64,000 nucleotides of DNA, from contig NZ_CP108529.1 of NCBI RefSeq assembly GCF_036002945.1, positions 3,100,001-3,164,000 of the forward strand, in the 5' to 3' direction. A program made the translations under genes and the position numbers. Under the pieces are notes generated by a model. It saw only the letters and a list, made by a program, of their open reading frames with translations. It did not search any database and was not told the DNA's origin. Below are positions 32,396 to 41,606 of this stretch, piece after piece; position 1 is the first letter of the stretch; the number at the start of each line of letters is the position of its first letter. Origin of the DNA: Streptomyces sp. NBC_01224 (GTDB lineage Bacteria > Actinomycetota > Actinomycetes > Streptomycetales > Streptomycetaceae).

Positions 32396-33408
32396 TGAGC
32401 TCCACCGACAAGAATCTGCTCGACCCCGGCTTCGAACTGACGCTGCGGCCCATGCGCTACCCGGACTTCTACGAGCGCTACCGCGACGCGATCAAGAACA
32501 CCTGGACGGTGGAGGAGGTCGACCTCCACTCCGACGTCGCCGACCTCGCCAAGCTCTCCCCCGGCGAGCAGCACATGATCGGCCGGCTCGTCGCGTTCTT
32601 CGCGACGGGCGACTCGATCGTCTCCAACAACCTCGTGCTGACGCTGTACAAGCACATCAACTCCCCCGAGGCGCGGCTGTATCTGTCGCGGCAGCTCTTC
32701 GAGGAGGCCGTGCACGTCCAGTTCTATCTGACGCTGCTCGACACCTATCTGCCCGACCCGGACGACCGTGCGGCGGCTTTCGACGCAGTCGAGGAGATTC
32801 CGTCGATCCGTGAGAAGGCGCAGTTCTGCTTCAAGTGGATGGATTCGGTCGAGAAGATCGAGCGTCTTGAGACGAAGGCCGACCGGCGTCGCTTCCTGCT
32901 GAACCTGATCTGCTTCGCGGCGTGCATCGAGGGGCTGTTCTTCTACGGCGCGTTCGCGTACGTCTACTGGTTCCGCTCGCGGGGTCTGCTGCACGGGCTC
33001 GCCACGGGCACCAACTGGGTGTTCCGTGACGAGACGATGCACATGAACTTCGCGTTCGAGGTCGTGGACACCGTTCGCAAGGAGGAGCCGGACCTCTTCG
33101 ACGACGAGCTCCAGCAGCAGGTCACCGACATGCTGAAGGAGGCTGTCGACGCGGAGCTGCAGTTCGGCCGGGACCTGTGCGGCGACGGGCTGCCGGGCAT
33201 GAACACCGAGTCCATGCGCCAGTACCTGGAGTGCGTGGCCGACCAGCGGCTCACCCGGCTGGGCTTCCCGGCGGTCTACGGCTCCGAGAACCCGTTCTCG
33301 TTCATGGAGCTGCAGGGCGTGCAGGAGCTGACGAACTTCTTCGAGCGTCGGCCGTCCGCCTACCAGGTGGCGGTGGAGGGCTCGGTCGCCTTCGACGACG
33401 ACTTCTAG
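32395..33408 (+). CDS. nrdB: Class Ia ribonucleotide reductase, small radical subunit
   Basis: A 337-residue ferritin-like protein that houses the di-iron centre and tyrosyl radical. Iron ligands appear in VDLHSDVADLAKLSPGEQ (first Asp region), LFEEAVHVQFY (Glu, His), FAACIEGLFFYGAFAYVYWF (Glu) and RDETMHMNFAFE (Glu, His). The Tyr in HVQFY is the expected radical position. The C-terminus VAFDDDF is the acidic tail that docks to NrdA. One-base overlap with nrdA couples their synthesis. Confidence 0.94.
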   Translation: MSSTDKNLLDPGFELTLRPMRYPDFYERYRDAIKNTWTVEEVDLHSDVADLAKLSPGEQHMIGRLVAFFATGDSIVSNNLVLTLYKHINSPEARLYLSRQLFEEAVHVQFYLTLLDTYLPDPDDRAAAFDAVEEIPSIREKAQFCFKWMDSVEKIERLETKADRRRFLLNLICFAACIEGLFFYGAFAYVYWFRSRGLLHGLATGTNWVFRDETMHMNFAFEVVDTVRKEEPDLFDDELQQQVTDMLKEAVDAELQFGRDLCGDGLPGMNTESMRQYLECVADQRLTRLGFPAVYGSENPFSFMELQGVQELTNFFERRPSAYQVAVEGSVAFDDDF

Positions 33409-33617
33409 ATCCTGGCCCAGCTTCTGAGGCAGGGGCGCCGCGCAGCCGTCACCGGCTGCGCGGCGTCCGCCGTTTCCGGGGGCGCCTCCCTCCGCGCCCG
33501 TTCCGCTTCCCGCAACTGGCGGTCTATGCGGCGCTCCCGGGCGAGCCCGGCGAGGGTGGTCAGCAGGACGAGAGCGATAAGTGCTGTTATGCCCAGGACG
33601 TTCAGGAATGCGTTCAT
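33405..33617 (-). CDS. Small membrane protein antisense to the nrdB-nrdS gap
   Basis: A 70-residue protein with one membrane span (MNAFLNVLGITALIALVLLT) followed by a charged cytosolic helix (ERRIDRQLREAERARREA). The span-plus-charged-helix build is a credible protein, though only a weak ribosome site is seen. It is transcribed against the nrd operon. Its 3' end covers the nrdB terminator hairpin, so the last 25 residues may be fortuitous. Function unknown. Confidence 0.55.
   Translation of the reverse strand: MNAFLNVLGITALIALVLLTTLAGLARERRIDRQLREAERARREAPPETADAAQPVTAARRPCLRSWARI
33436..33465 (+). terminator. Terminator after nrdB
   Basis: Perfect 13-bp inverted repeat, 33436-33448 and 33453-33465, loop TCAC, 27 nt beyond the nrdB stop. 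It implies that nrdS is reached by read-through or its own promoter. Confidence 0.8.
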
Positions 33618-33698
33618 GGCTCTACTCTCGTCCGCGCGGACGGATTCCGGCAGTGGCAGGACTGTCATAGACCATCGAATTACTGCCACACTGGCTTC

Positions 33699-34673
33699 AT
33701 GCTGAACAATGTCGCCGCCCTGCTGCTCGACGAGGTCCACCCCTTCGAGCTCGGCGTGCTGTGCGAGGTCTTCGGCCTCGACCGCAGCGACGAGGGCCTG
33801 CCGGTCCACGATTTCGCCGTGGTCTCCGCCGAGGGCCCGGTGCTGCAGACCCATGCCGGGTTCACCATCAGTACGCCGTACGGCCTCGACCGTCTGGACG
33901 AGGCCGACCTCATCGCCGTGCCGGCCGGAAGCCACTTCATCGAGCGGGACTACGCCGAAGAGATCCTCGACGCCCTGCGCCGGGCGGTCGACCGGGGCGC
34001 ACGCGTGCTGAGCGTCTGCTCCGGCGCGTATGTGCTCGGCGCGGCCGGACTGCTGGACGGGCGCCGCTGCACCACCCACTGGCGCCACGCCTCGGAGCTC
34101 GCCCGCCGCTTCCCGCGGGCCGTCGTCGAACCCGATGTGCTGTACGTGGACGAGGGCCCGGTCATCACATCGGCGGGCACGGCGGCCGGGATCGACGCCT
34201 GCCTGCATCTGGTCCGGCAGGCGTACGGCCCCGATGTCGCCAACGCGATCGCCCGCCGCATGGTGGTACCGCCGCACCGGGACGGCGGGCAGGCGCAGTA
34301 CATCAAGCGGCCGCTGCCCCGCACCCGGTGCGACACGGTCGGCGAGACGCTGGTCTGGATGGAGCGCCACCTCGATCAGGAGATGACCGTCGAACAGCTC
34401 GCCGTACAGGCGCACATGTCGCCACGCACCTTCGCCCGTCGCTTCCAGCAGGAGACGGGCACCACTCCGTACCGCTGGCTGCTCCGCCAGCGGGTGCTGC
34501 TGGCACAGCATCTACTGGAGACATCCGATGAAACGGTGGACACGATCGCCGGTCGCACCGGCTTCGGAACTGCCGCCGCGCTGCGCCATCAGTTCGTACG
34601 ATCGTTGGGCACCACGCCGAACGCGTACCGTCGCACCTTCCGCGGTCCGGGCACCATGACCGAAGTGGCCTGA
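33699..34673 (+). CDS. nrdS: NrdS, GlxA-type AraC-family regulator
   Basis: A 324-residue regulator with an N-terminal DJ-1/PfpI-like domain (1-190: NNVAALLLDEVHPFELGVLCEVFG, GARVLSVCSGAYVLGAAGLL with the nucleophile-elbow Cys) and two AraC helix-turn-helix motifs (MTVEQLAVQAHMSPRTFARRFQQE, DTIAGRTGFGTAAALRHQF). In S. coelicolor the third gene of nrdABS encodes such a protein, named NrdS. Here a terminator and an antisense small gene intervene, so co-transcription with nrdAB is weaker than the name suggests. Target genes unknown. Confidence 0.85.
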   Translation: MLNNVAALLLDEVHPFELGVLCEVFGLDRSDEGLPVHDFAVVSAEGPVLQTHAGFTISTPYGLDRLDEADLIAVPAGSHFIERDYAEEILDALRRAVDRGARVLSVCSGAYVLGAAGLLDGRRCTTHWRHASELARRFPRAVVEPDVLYVDEGPVITSAGTAAGIDACLHLVRQAYGPDVANAIARRMVVPPHRDGGQAQYIKRPLPRTRCDTVGETLVWMERHLDQEMTVEQLAVQAHMSPRTFARRFQQETGTTPYRWLLRQRVLLAQHLLETSDETVDTIAGRTGFGTAAALRHQFVRSLGTTPNAYRRTFRGPGTMTEVA

Positions 34674-34684
34674 TCCGCGCGAGG

Positions 34685-35422
34685 TCAGATGCCGCAGTTC
34701 GGCGCCGACCAGAAGTGGCTGGGGCCCTGGTTGACGTGGACGTGGTCGCCGTGGTCCGGGTAGCCCGGGCCGAGGATCCCGTTGAAGCCGTGGTTGCGGG
34801 CCTCCTTTGCGAGGGTGCACAGCGTGTGCGGTCCGGCGCCGAGATCGGCCGCATCCCCGTACAGATGACGGCTGTTGGACGCGCCGCCGACCGCACTGTT
34901 GCAGGAGGTGGAGCGGAAGCCGCTGGTGATCCGGATCGACTGGTCACCGAGCGCGTGCCGCAGCGCTTCCAGCTTCCACATGGTGCTCAGGGCATTGGCC
35001 TTCGCCGTGCCCGCCGCGACGGCACCACCCGCCCAGGTCGTATTGCACTGGTTGTGCTCGGCGTACGTGAAGTGGATCGGGGTGCAGTCGTTGTCCTGGA
35101 GCTCATAGATCTTGGCCTGGGTGGCCGCGCCCGCGATGCCGTCGGCGGCGAGGCCGTAGGCGGCCTGGAAGCGCTTGACGGCGGCGGTGGTGGCCGGTCC
35201 GTAGGAGCCGTCGACGGCGAGCACGGAGTTGTAGCCGGGGTAGCCGGCCACCCGTATCTGGAGCTGGACGACGTCATTGCCGGTGGCGCCGGGGGACAGT
35301 GTGCGGGTCCAGGTGTAGCAGCCGTCGGCCTGTGCGGTGCCGGCGGTCACCACGGCCCCGCCCAAGGCGAAAGCCATGGTCATGACAAGACCCAGTAGGA
35401 GTCGTGCGGTACGTCTGAGCAT
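34685..35422 (-). CDS. Secreted peptidoglycan-binding D-Ala-D-Ala carboxypeptidase-like protein
   Basis: A 245-residue secreted protein. Signal peptide at 1-33 (LGLVMTMAFALGGAVVTAGTAQA). Peptidoglycan_binding_1 repeat at 40-110 (VVQLQIRVAGYPGYNSVLAVDGSYGPATTAAVKRFQAAYGL). M15-type zinc peptidase at 120-245 with SGFRSTSCNSAVGGASNSRHLYGDAADLG (His and Asp ligands) and GDHVHVNQGP (final His). It should trim cell-wall peptides outside the membrane. Converges on nrdS with only 11 nt between stops. Confidence 0.9.
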   Translation of the reverse strand: MLRRTARLLLGLVMTMAFALGGAVVTAGTAQADGCYTWTRTLSPGATGNDVVQLQIRVAGYPGYNSVLAVDGSYGPATTAAVKRFQAAYGLAADGIAGAATQAKIYELQDNDCTPIHFTYAEHNQCNTTWAGGAVAAGTAKANALSTMWKLEALRHALGDQSIRITSGFRSTSCNSAVGGASNSRHLYGDAADLGAGPHTLCTLAKEARNHGFNGILGPGYPDHGDHVHVNQGPSHFWSAPNCGI

Positions 35423-35535
35423 GGGGGCTCCCTACCACGACGGAGATGTGGTGAGAGAGCTTGTCGGACGAGTCGACGCGCGTCAACTACGCATGGAAGA
35501 GAGACAGTTGACGATCCGCCGTGGGGCGGAGGCAG

Positions 35536-35571
35536 CGGGCCCGGCCGCCCTCGCAAGGGAGACCGGGCCCG
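35536..35571 (-). terminator. Terminator after the deformylase gene
   Basis: CGGGCCCGG (35536-35544) pairs with CCGGGCCCG (35563-35571), with an inner CCCT/AGGG stem, 20 nt beyond the deformylase stop. Confidence 0.7.
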
Positions 35572-35590
35572 ACCGGTGACAACCGGGTGC

Positions 35591-36229
35591 TCAGTCGTTC
35601 GGCACGGTCTCGTAGCGCGGTGTGTTCTCCGCCATCTGTCGCAGCGCGTCCTTGCGGTCCCGCTTCGAGAGCCGGTCGATGTACAGGTATCCGTACAGGT
35701 GGTCCGTCTCGTGCTGGAGGCAGCGGGCGAAGTAGCCGTTGCCGCGGATCTTGACCGGGTTGCCCTTGGCGTCCTGCCCGCGGACCACCGCGTAGTCCGG
35801 GCGGGCCAGCGAGGCGTACGCCGTCGGGACGGAGAGGCAGCCCTCGTTGGAGTCGTCCAGGACCCGGTCCTCGGGCGCCAGCTCCTCCAGCACCGGGTTG
35901 CAGACGGCGCCCACGTGCCGCACACCGTCGTCGTCCGGGCAGTCGTAGACGAAGACCTTCAGGTCGACGCCGATCTGGTTGGCGGCAAGGCCCACGCCCT
36001 CCGCCGTCCGCTGGCTCGCGAACATGTCGTCGATCAGCCGGCCCAGCTCGTCGTCGAACTCGGTGACGTCCTTGCACTCCTTGTGCAGCACCGGGTTGCC
36101 CACGACCGTGATCGGACGGGAGGTGCCGCGCTCACGATGTGCCGCCTCGCGCGCCTCACAGTCCTCGGTGTCCACGACGAAACCTTCGTCGTCGACGCTG
36201 ATCTGCTCGTCCGTCTCCTGCTGCGCCAT
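35591..36229 (-). CDS. def: Peptide deformylase
   Basis: A 212-residue Fe/Zn hydrolase removing the formyl group from nascent proteins. All three motifs are intact: [10 protein letters not shown] (motif 1), EGCLSVP (motif 2, metal Cys) and QHETDHLYG (motif 3, HExxH-type ligands and catalytic Glu). An acidic 40-residue N-terminal extension ([17 protein letters not shown]) precedes the core, as in some actinobacterial paralogues. Streptomyces encodes several deformylases; whether this one is the main one cannot be told. Confidence 0.94.
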   Translation of the reverse strand: MAQQETDEQISVDDEGFVVDTEDCEAREAAHRERGTSRPITVVGNPVLHKECKDVTEFDDELGRLIDDMFASQRTAEGVGLAANQIGVDLKVFVYDCPDDDGVRHVGAVCNPVLEELAPEDRVLDDSNEGCLSVPTAYASLARPDYAVVRGQDAKGNPVKIRGNGYFARCLQHETDHLYGYLYIDRLSKRDRKDALRQMAENTPRYETVPND

Positions 36230-36334
36230 GTCCGCCGTACGCCTTCCTCAAAACCTGAAACCCGGACGTCCGATGGACCGGGTCCCGGGCACCCGAGCAC
36301 CGCGATCGGTGCCCGTACAGCCTACGGGCACCGA

Positions 36335-37327
36335 TCAGCAGACTTCTTCGAGATCCCGCCACTCACGGCTGTCCGGGCTGTCCGCCACCCAGCCGTCCAG
36401 CAGTCCGCGCACCAGCCCGGCCGGTGCCGCTATCCCGCACTCGCGCTCGGGCACCCACAGCTCACCGGCGGTGCGGTGCCCCAGCGGGCCCGGATGCCCC
36501 GGCTCGCTGTGGTCGTGCGGGTCCAGGTGCTCGCCGTCGCCCTCGTCGCTCTCCATCCGGCTCTCCGAGCAGGCCCGGCAGAGCAGCCGCACGGAGGACG
36601 ACCAGTCCTCGGCGGCGAACCCGGCGTCGGACGCCAGCTGTTCCAGGGCGTCCCGGTCCGCCTCGGTGGCCGCTTCGAGCAGCACGACCCAGGTGGGTAC
36701 GGGGGACGGCGCCCACAGCTCGATCTCGTCGAAGACCGGGTACGAGGGGCCGGCCGCGGTGACCCGCTCTCCGTGCGGCACGCCGTCGTGCAGGACGACC
36801 TCGCCCCAGCGTCGGCCGGACGACGGCAGCGGGATGGAGAGCACTTCCATCCGGGCCGGATCGAGCCTGCGGCCCCAGACGACCTCGGCCTCGCCCTCCG
36901 GCGACAGCCGTACCGCCGCGCTGCCCAGCTCCATGCCGACCGGCTCGCTGTTGGCCGCCGAGGTGTACTGGCCCGCGCCCGGCACCTTGAGGCCGTACGC
37001 CTGCCAGGCCCGGCGCGCCAGCGGCCAGTCCTGCAGTGCGGTGGCGGCGATCCCGACGTTCCACCAGTCGGGAGCACCGGATTCCTTGTCGAGCAGCGCG
37101 ACGGCCCTCAGGCCGGCGGCTCTCGCCTGTTCCCAGTCATGCCGGAATTTGTGCAGCAGCGCCAGATTGAACCACGACTCGGAGAGCCAGGGTTCCAGGT
37201 CCGCCGCACGTGTCAGCAGCGCCCCCGCGTCCTCGTACCGGCCGTCGCCGATCAGCGTGAACGCGCGGTCCGTGGCCTGCCGCCAAGAGGCGGAGGGCCG
37301 ATGCCGTACCTTCCCGAAGATCCTCAC
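36335..37327 (-). CDS. Tetratricopeptide-repeat protein
   Basis: A 330-residue cytosolic protein. The N-terminal third has TPR-like helices (DRAFTLIGDGRYEDAGALLTRAADLEP, SWFNLALLHKFRHDWEQARAAGLRAVALLD, WWNVGIAATALQDWPLARRAWQAYG). The rest is a beta-rich domain with VWGRRLDPARMEVLSIPLP and a CRACSESR patch that may bind metal. Start GTG at 37327 (VRIFGKVRHRP) is preferred over upstream frames, which look random, although its ribosome site is weak. Conserved in Streptomyces; role unknown. Confidence 0.75.
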   Translation of the reverse strand: MRIFGKVRHRPSASWRQATDRAFTLIGDGRYEDAGALLTRAADLEPWLSESWFNLALLHKFRHDWEQARAAGLRAVALLDKESGAPDWWNVGIAATALQDWPLARRAWQAYGLKVPGAGQYTSAANSEPVGMELGSAAVRLSPEGEAEVVWGRRLDPARMEVLSIPLPSSGRRWGEVVLHDGVPHGERVTAAGPSYPVFDEIELWAPSPVPTWVVLLEAATEADRDALEQLASDAGFAAEDWSSSVRLLCRACSESRMESDEGDGEHLDPHDHSEPGHPGPLGHRTAGELWVPERECGIAAPAGLVRGLLDGWVADSPDSREWRDLEEVC

Positions 37328-37418
37328 GATTCCCGCCTGTCCCGACTGGACACCCTCGTTTTCCGCTCTTCTTCGCATCCAACCATGCCGGGCCGGACGC
37401 CCGCTCATTACCCATGGG

Positions 37419-38711
37419 TTACCCAGGCAGGACGGGGGTCAGACCGCCCCTGGCCAGGACCCTGGCCAGGGATTCCACGACCTCGGGCTGATAGTCGCGA
37501 CCGGTACCGAGCCTGAGTTGTTCCAGCGCACCCAGCGGCCCGATGAGACTTTCCCCGGAGAGGTCGTCGTATGCGTTCACGGCCCTGACGATCCTGGCGG
37601 ACAACGGCTGCTCGCGAAAGGGGTCGGCCTGCCGTTCCACCACGACGGCAACCTCGGTGTCCACCCCGGTCTGCCGGACGACGGCCCCTCCGAGCAGCGC
37701 GATGCGTCGTTGCTCGGCGGCGGGCAGGGTGGCCGTCGCCCCGTCCGGGACCGGGTCGACGAGGGAGAGCTGGCCGATGTCGTGCATCAGGGCCGCGTAC
37801 TCCAGCACGGTCAGCTCGCTCCCGGAGAGCCCCAGCTCACGTCCGACGGCCGTGCAGAGCACCGCGACCCTGCGGGCATGCCCGTGCGGGGTGTATCCGG
37901 CGATCTCGGTGGACCGGGCGAGCGAGGTGATCATCTGCCGGTAGGTGGTGCGCACGGCGACGAACCGTCGGAACGAGACCTGGGTCAGCAGCAGCGGTAC
38001 GCACAGGACGGGCAGCGCCCACAGCCCGGCGACGGCGACCCCGAGGGCCATCACGACCCCGGTCGCGCAGACCGCCGACCCGATGCCGATCAGGGCGCGC
38101 AGCTCGTCGCGGAGCAGCGGCCCGTACGGCAGGGGGGTACCTCCCATGCTTTTGAAGCCATGGGGGACGGTGTGCGAGCGCAGCAGCAGGGCGGCGAGCA
38201 CGGCATCGCACAGGGCGGTCAGAACGAGGAGCAGGAGCATGAAGAGCACGTAGTACGGGCCTTCGCCGAACCAGTCCGCGGTGCGGCCGGAGTTGTACAG
38301 CGGCTGGAAGCACACGGCGGCGAAGGCGACGGTCAGGATGCGGCGGGCCACCCGGTCGGGCGCGGGTCCGCTGCCGCGTGCCACATGGGGCACACAGGCG
38401 ACGAGCTGTGCCGCGACGAGTACGGCTACCACCTGGAGGAGGCCGTGGGTGGTGGGTGCGCCGCCGCTGCGGCCGAGGAGGGCGTACGCGAGTGCGCCGG
38501 CGGCTCCGAGCGGCGCGGGCTCGCGCTCGCCGGGCAGCGCGCCCCAGCGGGCCAGTTCACCGACGGTGATGAGCACCCCGAAGGCGAGGGCGTGTCCGGG
38601 TTCGTGGACACCGTCCCAGAGGGTGTGGCCCAGCCCGGCGACGGCGAGCATCGCAGCTGCGCCGCGGACGGCGAGGACGACGGGGGGCAACTGCGACCCG
38701 ACCCGGGTCAT
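37419..38711 (-). CDS. Membrane protein with degenerate HD domain
   Basis: A 430-residue protein with seven or more N-terminal spans (1-260) and a C-terminal HD-domain region (275-425). It retains SLARSTEIAGYTPHGHARRVAVLCTA and LEYAALMHDIGQLSLVDPV, but the HD-GYP hallmark H...DGxGYP of its upstream neighbour is missing (QTGVDTEVAVVVERQADPF instead). So it is probably catalytically impaired and regulatory. Its start overlaps the stop of the HD-GYP gene (ATGA), so the two are made together, and the pair may form a complex. Confidence 0.8.
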   Translation of the reverse strand: MTRVGSQLPPVVLAVRGAAAMLAVAGLGHTLWDGVHEPGHALAFGVLITVGELARWGALPGEREPAPLGAAGALAYALLGRSGGAPTTHGLLQVVAVLVAAQLVACVPHVARGSGPAPDRVARRILTVAFAAVCFQPLYNSGRTADWFGEGPYYVLFMLLLLVLTALCDAVLAALLLRSHTVPHGFKSMGGTPLPYGPLLRDELRALIGIGSAVCATGVVMALGVAVAGLWALPVLCVPLLLTQVSFRRFVAVRTTYRQMITSLARSTEIAGYTPHGHARRVAVLCTAVGRELGLSGSELTVLEYAALMHDIGQLSLVDPVPDGATATLPAAEQRRIALLGGAVVRQTGVDTEVAVVVERQADPFREQPLSARIVRAVNAYDDLSGESLIGPLGALEQLRLGTGRDYQPEVVESLARVLARGGLTPVLPG

Positions 38712-40156
38712 CGGCGACGGTCCGCGGACGGCTGCAGACCGGGGGTGCCGGGGCCGTCCGGCGGTTGAGGACGAACCAGCCCCCGGACGGCTTCGGCACC
38801 CCCGCCCGCCGCCCCCTCCCTCCGCGGCCGCCAGAACGCCTCGTCCGCCGTCACCACCACTGTCGCCGCCGACCACCCGTGCCGGTCCACCGCCCGCACC
38901 AACGCCCGCACCATCTGCGGATCGAACTGCGTACCCGCACACCGCTTCAGCTCTTCCAGCGCCGCGGGCACCGGCCTCCCCCGCCGGTACGACCGGGTCG
39001 ACGTCATCGCGTCGAAGGCGTCCGCCACCGCGACGACCCGTGCGAACTCGGGGATCTCCCGCCCGCTGAGCCCGTACGGGTAGCCGCTGCCGTCGAGCCG
39101 TTCGTGGTGGTGCAGGATCGCGGCCCGCGCCTCGCCGAGGAAGCCGATGCCGCGGACGATCTCGTGCCCGTACTCCGGATGCAGTTCGATGACCCGCCGC
39201 TCCTGAGGGGTGAGCGGTCCGTCCTTGCGGAGCACCCGGGTGGGGACGCCGAGTTTGCCCACGTCGTGCAGGATGCCGGCGAACCGGAGGAGCTCCAGCC
39301 GGCCCTGGTCCATGCCCAGTTCGCGGGCGATGAGGACGGAGGCCTGCCCGACCCGTTCGCTGTGACCGCGGGTGTACGTGTCCTTGATGTCGACTGCCTG
39401 TACCAGTGCCCTGATGGTGGCGCGGTGGGCGGCGTGCTCGCGGTGGTACTGGGCGAAGACCCAGCAGGAGATGTACATCGGCAGCAGGACGATGAGCGCG
39501 GACAGCGGCCCGTACGGCCCGCGCCACAGGACGGCCATCATCAGCCCTGCGAGGCCGTGCACCAGATGCGGTCCCAGCGAGCGGGACAGCAGTCCGCTCC
39601 AGGCACGCCGGACGGGCAGCCGTTCGGCCGCGACCAGGATGGAACCGTCCAGAGCGGTCAGGACGAGGCTGAAGGCCAGGGCGGCGGCGCAGGCGGGCAG
39701 CAGGGCGTACGGGAGGTCGGGGAGCCGGTCGGGGCCGGTGCCGGTGCCGGTGCCGCCGAGCGTGGCGGTGCCGCCGAGCAGACCGTGTACGGACGAGGCC
39801 GCCCAGACGGTGACGGCGAGCTGCGCGGTCCGCCAGACACGCCGTGCGGTCGCGGGCGGGGCCTCCACCCGGCCGACGAGTGATCCGGGGATCGCGACCA
39901 GGGCGGCCGCGGCCGGCGGCAGCAGAAAGGCGGCGGCGAGCAGCAGCGGAAAGAACGATCCGGCGCCGATCGGCACGGAGCTGCCGAAGAAGGGGCAGCG
40001 CCCGGGGAGTTCACAGACCAGATAGAGCCCGGTGAGCAGTCCGACAGTGGCCCACGGGGTCCCGGCGCCCGTTCCCAGCGCGGGGAGCACACATAACAGG
40101 GCGCCGACCGCGGCCGTCGGAATGTACGCGCGCGCCGCCCCGCGTGTGGCTCCCAC
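38708..40156 (-). CDS. HD-GYP-type cyclic-di-GMP phosphodiesterase, membrane-bound
   Basis: A 482-residue protein with about eight N-terminal spans (MASE-like sensor, 1-235) and a full HD-GYP domain (245-430): IKDTYTRGHSERVGQASVLI, GILHDVGKLGVP (HD metal ligands), HPEYGHEIV, HHHERLDGSGYPYGLSG (the GYP motif) and VADAFDAMTSTRSYR. Such enzymes hydrolyse c-di-GMP, the signal that blocks sporulation in Streptomyces. A Pro/Gly-rich tail follows. It is the first gene of a two-gene unit with the degenerate HD protein. Confidence 0.88.
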   Translation of the reverse strand: MGATRGAARAYIPTAAVGALLCVLPALGTGAGTPWATVGLLTGLYLVCELPGRCPFFGSSVPIGAGSFFPLLLAAAFLLPPAAAALVAIPGSLVGRVEAPPATARRVWRTAQLAVTVWAASSVHGLLGGTATLGGTGTGTGPDRLPDLPYALLPACAAALAFSLVLTALDGSILVAAERLPVRRAWSGLLSRSLGPHLVHGLAGLMMAVLWRGPYGPLSALIVLLPMYISCWVFAQYHREHAAHRATIRALVQAVDIKDTYTRGHSERVGQASVLIARELGMDQGRLELLRFAGILHDVGKLGVPTRVLRKDGPLTPQERRVIELHPEYGHEIVRGIGFLGEARAAILHHHERLDGSGYPYGLSGREIPEFARVVAVADAFDAMTSTRSYRRGRPVPAALEELKRCAGTQFDPQMVRALVRAVDRHGWSAATVVVTADEAFWRPRREGAAGGGAEAVRGLVRPQPPDGPGTPGLQPSADRRR

Positions 40157-40311
40157 CCGCCCCGCCCGCCCCCCAACATGGTCAATGAAGGCGCCAGGCT
40201 AGCGAGTTGTGTGTGCCGTCGAGCGTCGATGAGCCCGATTAGCACATTCGGGTGATGTGCGCGGGACGCGGGCGTTACGGGGGCGCGGCTACGAGCGACG
40301 GCCGCCGGTCG

Positions 40312-40632
40312 TCACTCCTTGGCGACGGTCGGCTGACCGGTCTCCGACGCCGTCACGTCCTGCTCGGGCACCGCCTGCCCCGAGCGGATCAGGTCGATCC
40401 GGCCCATCACCTTGGAACGCAGATCGGTCGGCACGTCGTCCTGGCCGCAGCAGCGCTTCACCAGCTTCTTCACGGCCTGTTCCAGGCCGTACTTCTCCAG
40501 GCACGGGGAGCACTCCTCGAAGTGCACCTCGAACTTGGAGCAGTCGCTGTCGGGCATCTCGTGGTCGAGAAACTCGTAGAGATGATCGAGGACCTCTGAG
40601 CAGTCCGTCTCGTGCGGCTCTCCGCAGCTCAT
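40312..40632 (-). CDS. rsrA: RsrA, redox-sensitive zinc anti-sigma factor
   Basis: A 106-residue ZAS-family anti-sigma factor. Cys11, His37, Cys41 and Cys44 (HFEECSPC) are the zinc site; Cys3, His7, Cys31, Cys61 and Cys62 are at the same positions as in S. coelicolor RsrA. Oxidation forms a disulfide, zinc leaves and SigR is freed. The start overlaps the sigR stop (ATGA), keeping sigma and anti-sigma in balance. Confidence 0.96.
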   Translation of the reverse strand: MSCGEPHETDCSEVLDHLYEFLDHEMPDSDCSKFEVHFEECSPCLEKYGLEQAVKKLVKRCCGQDDVPTDLRSKVMGRIDLIRSGQAVPEQDVTASETGQPTVAKE

Positions 40633-41285
40633 GAGCCCGAGCCTTTCCGATCGTCCGACTCTCCGGCACCGGCCGGGACGAGCCCGCGCTCACGGGCGTA
40701 GTCCTCCAGCATGCCGCGCAGTTGGCGGCGGCCCCGGTGCAGTCGGGACATCACCGTACCGATGGGAGTCCCCATGATGTCCGCGATCTCCTTGTAGGCA
40801 AAGCCCTCTACATCTGCGAGATACACGGCGATGCGGAACTCTTCGGGGATCGCCTGCAGAGCGGACTTCACATCCGAGTCGGGCAGGTGGTCGAGGGCCT
40901 GCGACTCCGCGGAGCGCAGACCGGTCGACATGTGCGACTCGGCGCGCGCCAGCTGCCAGTCCTCGATCTCCTCGGCGGCGCTGCGCTGAGGTTCGCGCTG
41001 CTTCTTGCGGTACGAGTTGATGAACGTATTGGTGAGGATGCGGTACATCCACGCCTTGAGGTTGGTGCCCTCACGGAACTGGTGGAAGGATCCGTACGCC
41101 TTGGCATACGTCTCCTGGACCAGGTCCTCGGCGTCTGCGGGGTTGCGCGTCATGCGCAGCGCGGCCGAGTACATCTGGTCGAGGAAACCGAGAGCGTCCC
41201 GCTCGAAGCGCGCGTTGCGCTCGGCAGTCGTCTCCTGTGCGCGGCCGTCGTCGGTCCCTGTGTCGGTCCCAGTGACCGGACCCAC
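40629..41285 (-). CDS. sigR: SigR, thiol-oxidative-stress ECF sigma factor
   Basis: A 218-residue ECF sigma factor controlling thioredoxin, mycothiol and protein-quality genes. Region 2: [31 protein letters not shown] and [16 protein letters not shown]. Region 4: [56 protein letters not shown]. The standard start is GTG at 41285 (VGPVTGTD). The frame continues to an ATG at 41471, adding 62 residues; in S. coelicolor an equivalent longer, unstable isoform, SigR', is made from the stress-induced promoter. The SigR-type promoter at 41521-41548 lies just before this ATG, matching that model. Confidence 0.95.
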   Translation of the reverse strand: MGPVTGTDTGTDDGRAQETTAERNARFERDALGFLDQMYSAALRMTRNPADAEDLVQETYAKAYGSFHQFREGTNLKAWMYRILTNTFINSYRKKQREPQRSAAEEIEDWQLARAESHMSTGLRSAESQALDHLPDSDVKSALQAIPEEFRIAVYLADVEGFAYKEIADIMGTPIGTVMSRLHRGRRQLRGMLEDYARERGLVPAGAGESDDRKGSGS

Positions 41286-41520
41286 CTCCTCCAACGCTGT
41301 GGCGGAGCCGAAACCGGACCCGCTCGAATCGGAGAATAGTCGACCTTCCTTCGAGACGGGCTGTCGATCCGATCCGCTCAGTGCCCGCTCGGGAGTGGTC
41401 TTGGTCGCATGCAGGACCGTCCACTCCAGGTCAGCGGCGTTCGAGCGGCGTGGGCAGATGGTCGAACCCATGCGACGGACTCCCTCTCCACATACGACGT
41501 TGATGTACCGATGTCACCCA

Positions 41521-41548
41521 CAACAGTGGCCCCTCGCTCAACATTCCC
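41521..41548 (-). promoter_or_regulatory. SigR-dependent autoregulatory promoter
   Basis: Minus strand: GGGAAT (41543-41548), exactly 18 nt, then GTTG (41521-41524). This is the SigR consensus GGAAT-N18-GTT. Transcription would begin about 10 nt further on, shortly before the ATG at 41471 that starts the long isoform. It closes the positive feedback loop. Confidence 0.85.
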
Positions 41549-41606
41549 GGGGTGTGTCCGGGCTGCCGCCGTGGGTGTGACCGGCTCCACCCGCAGGGGG
41601 CGTACG

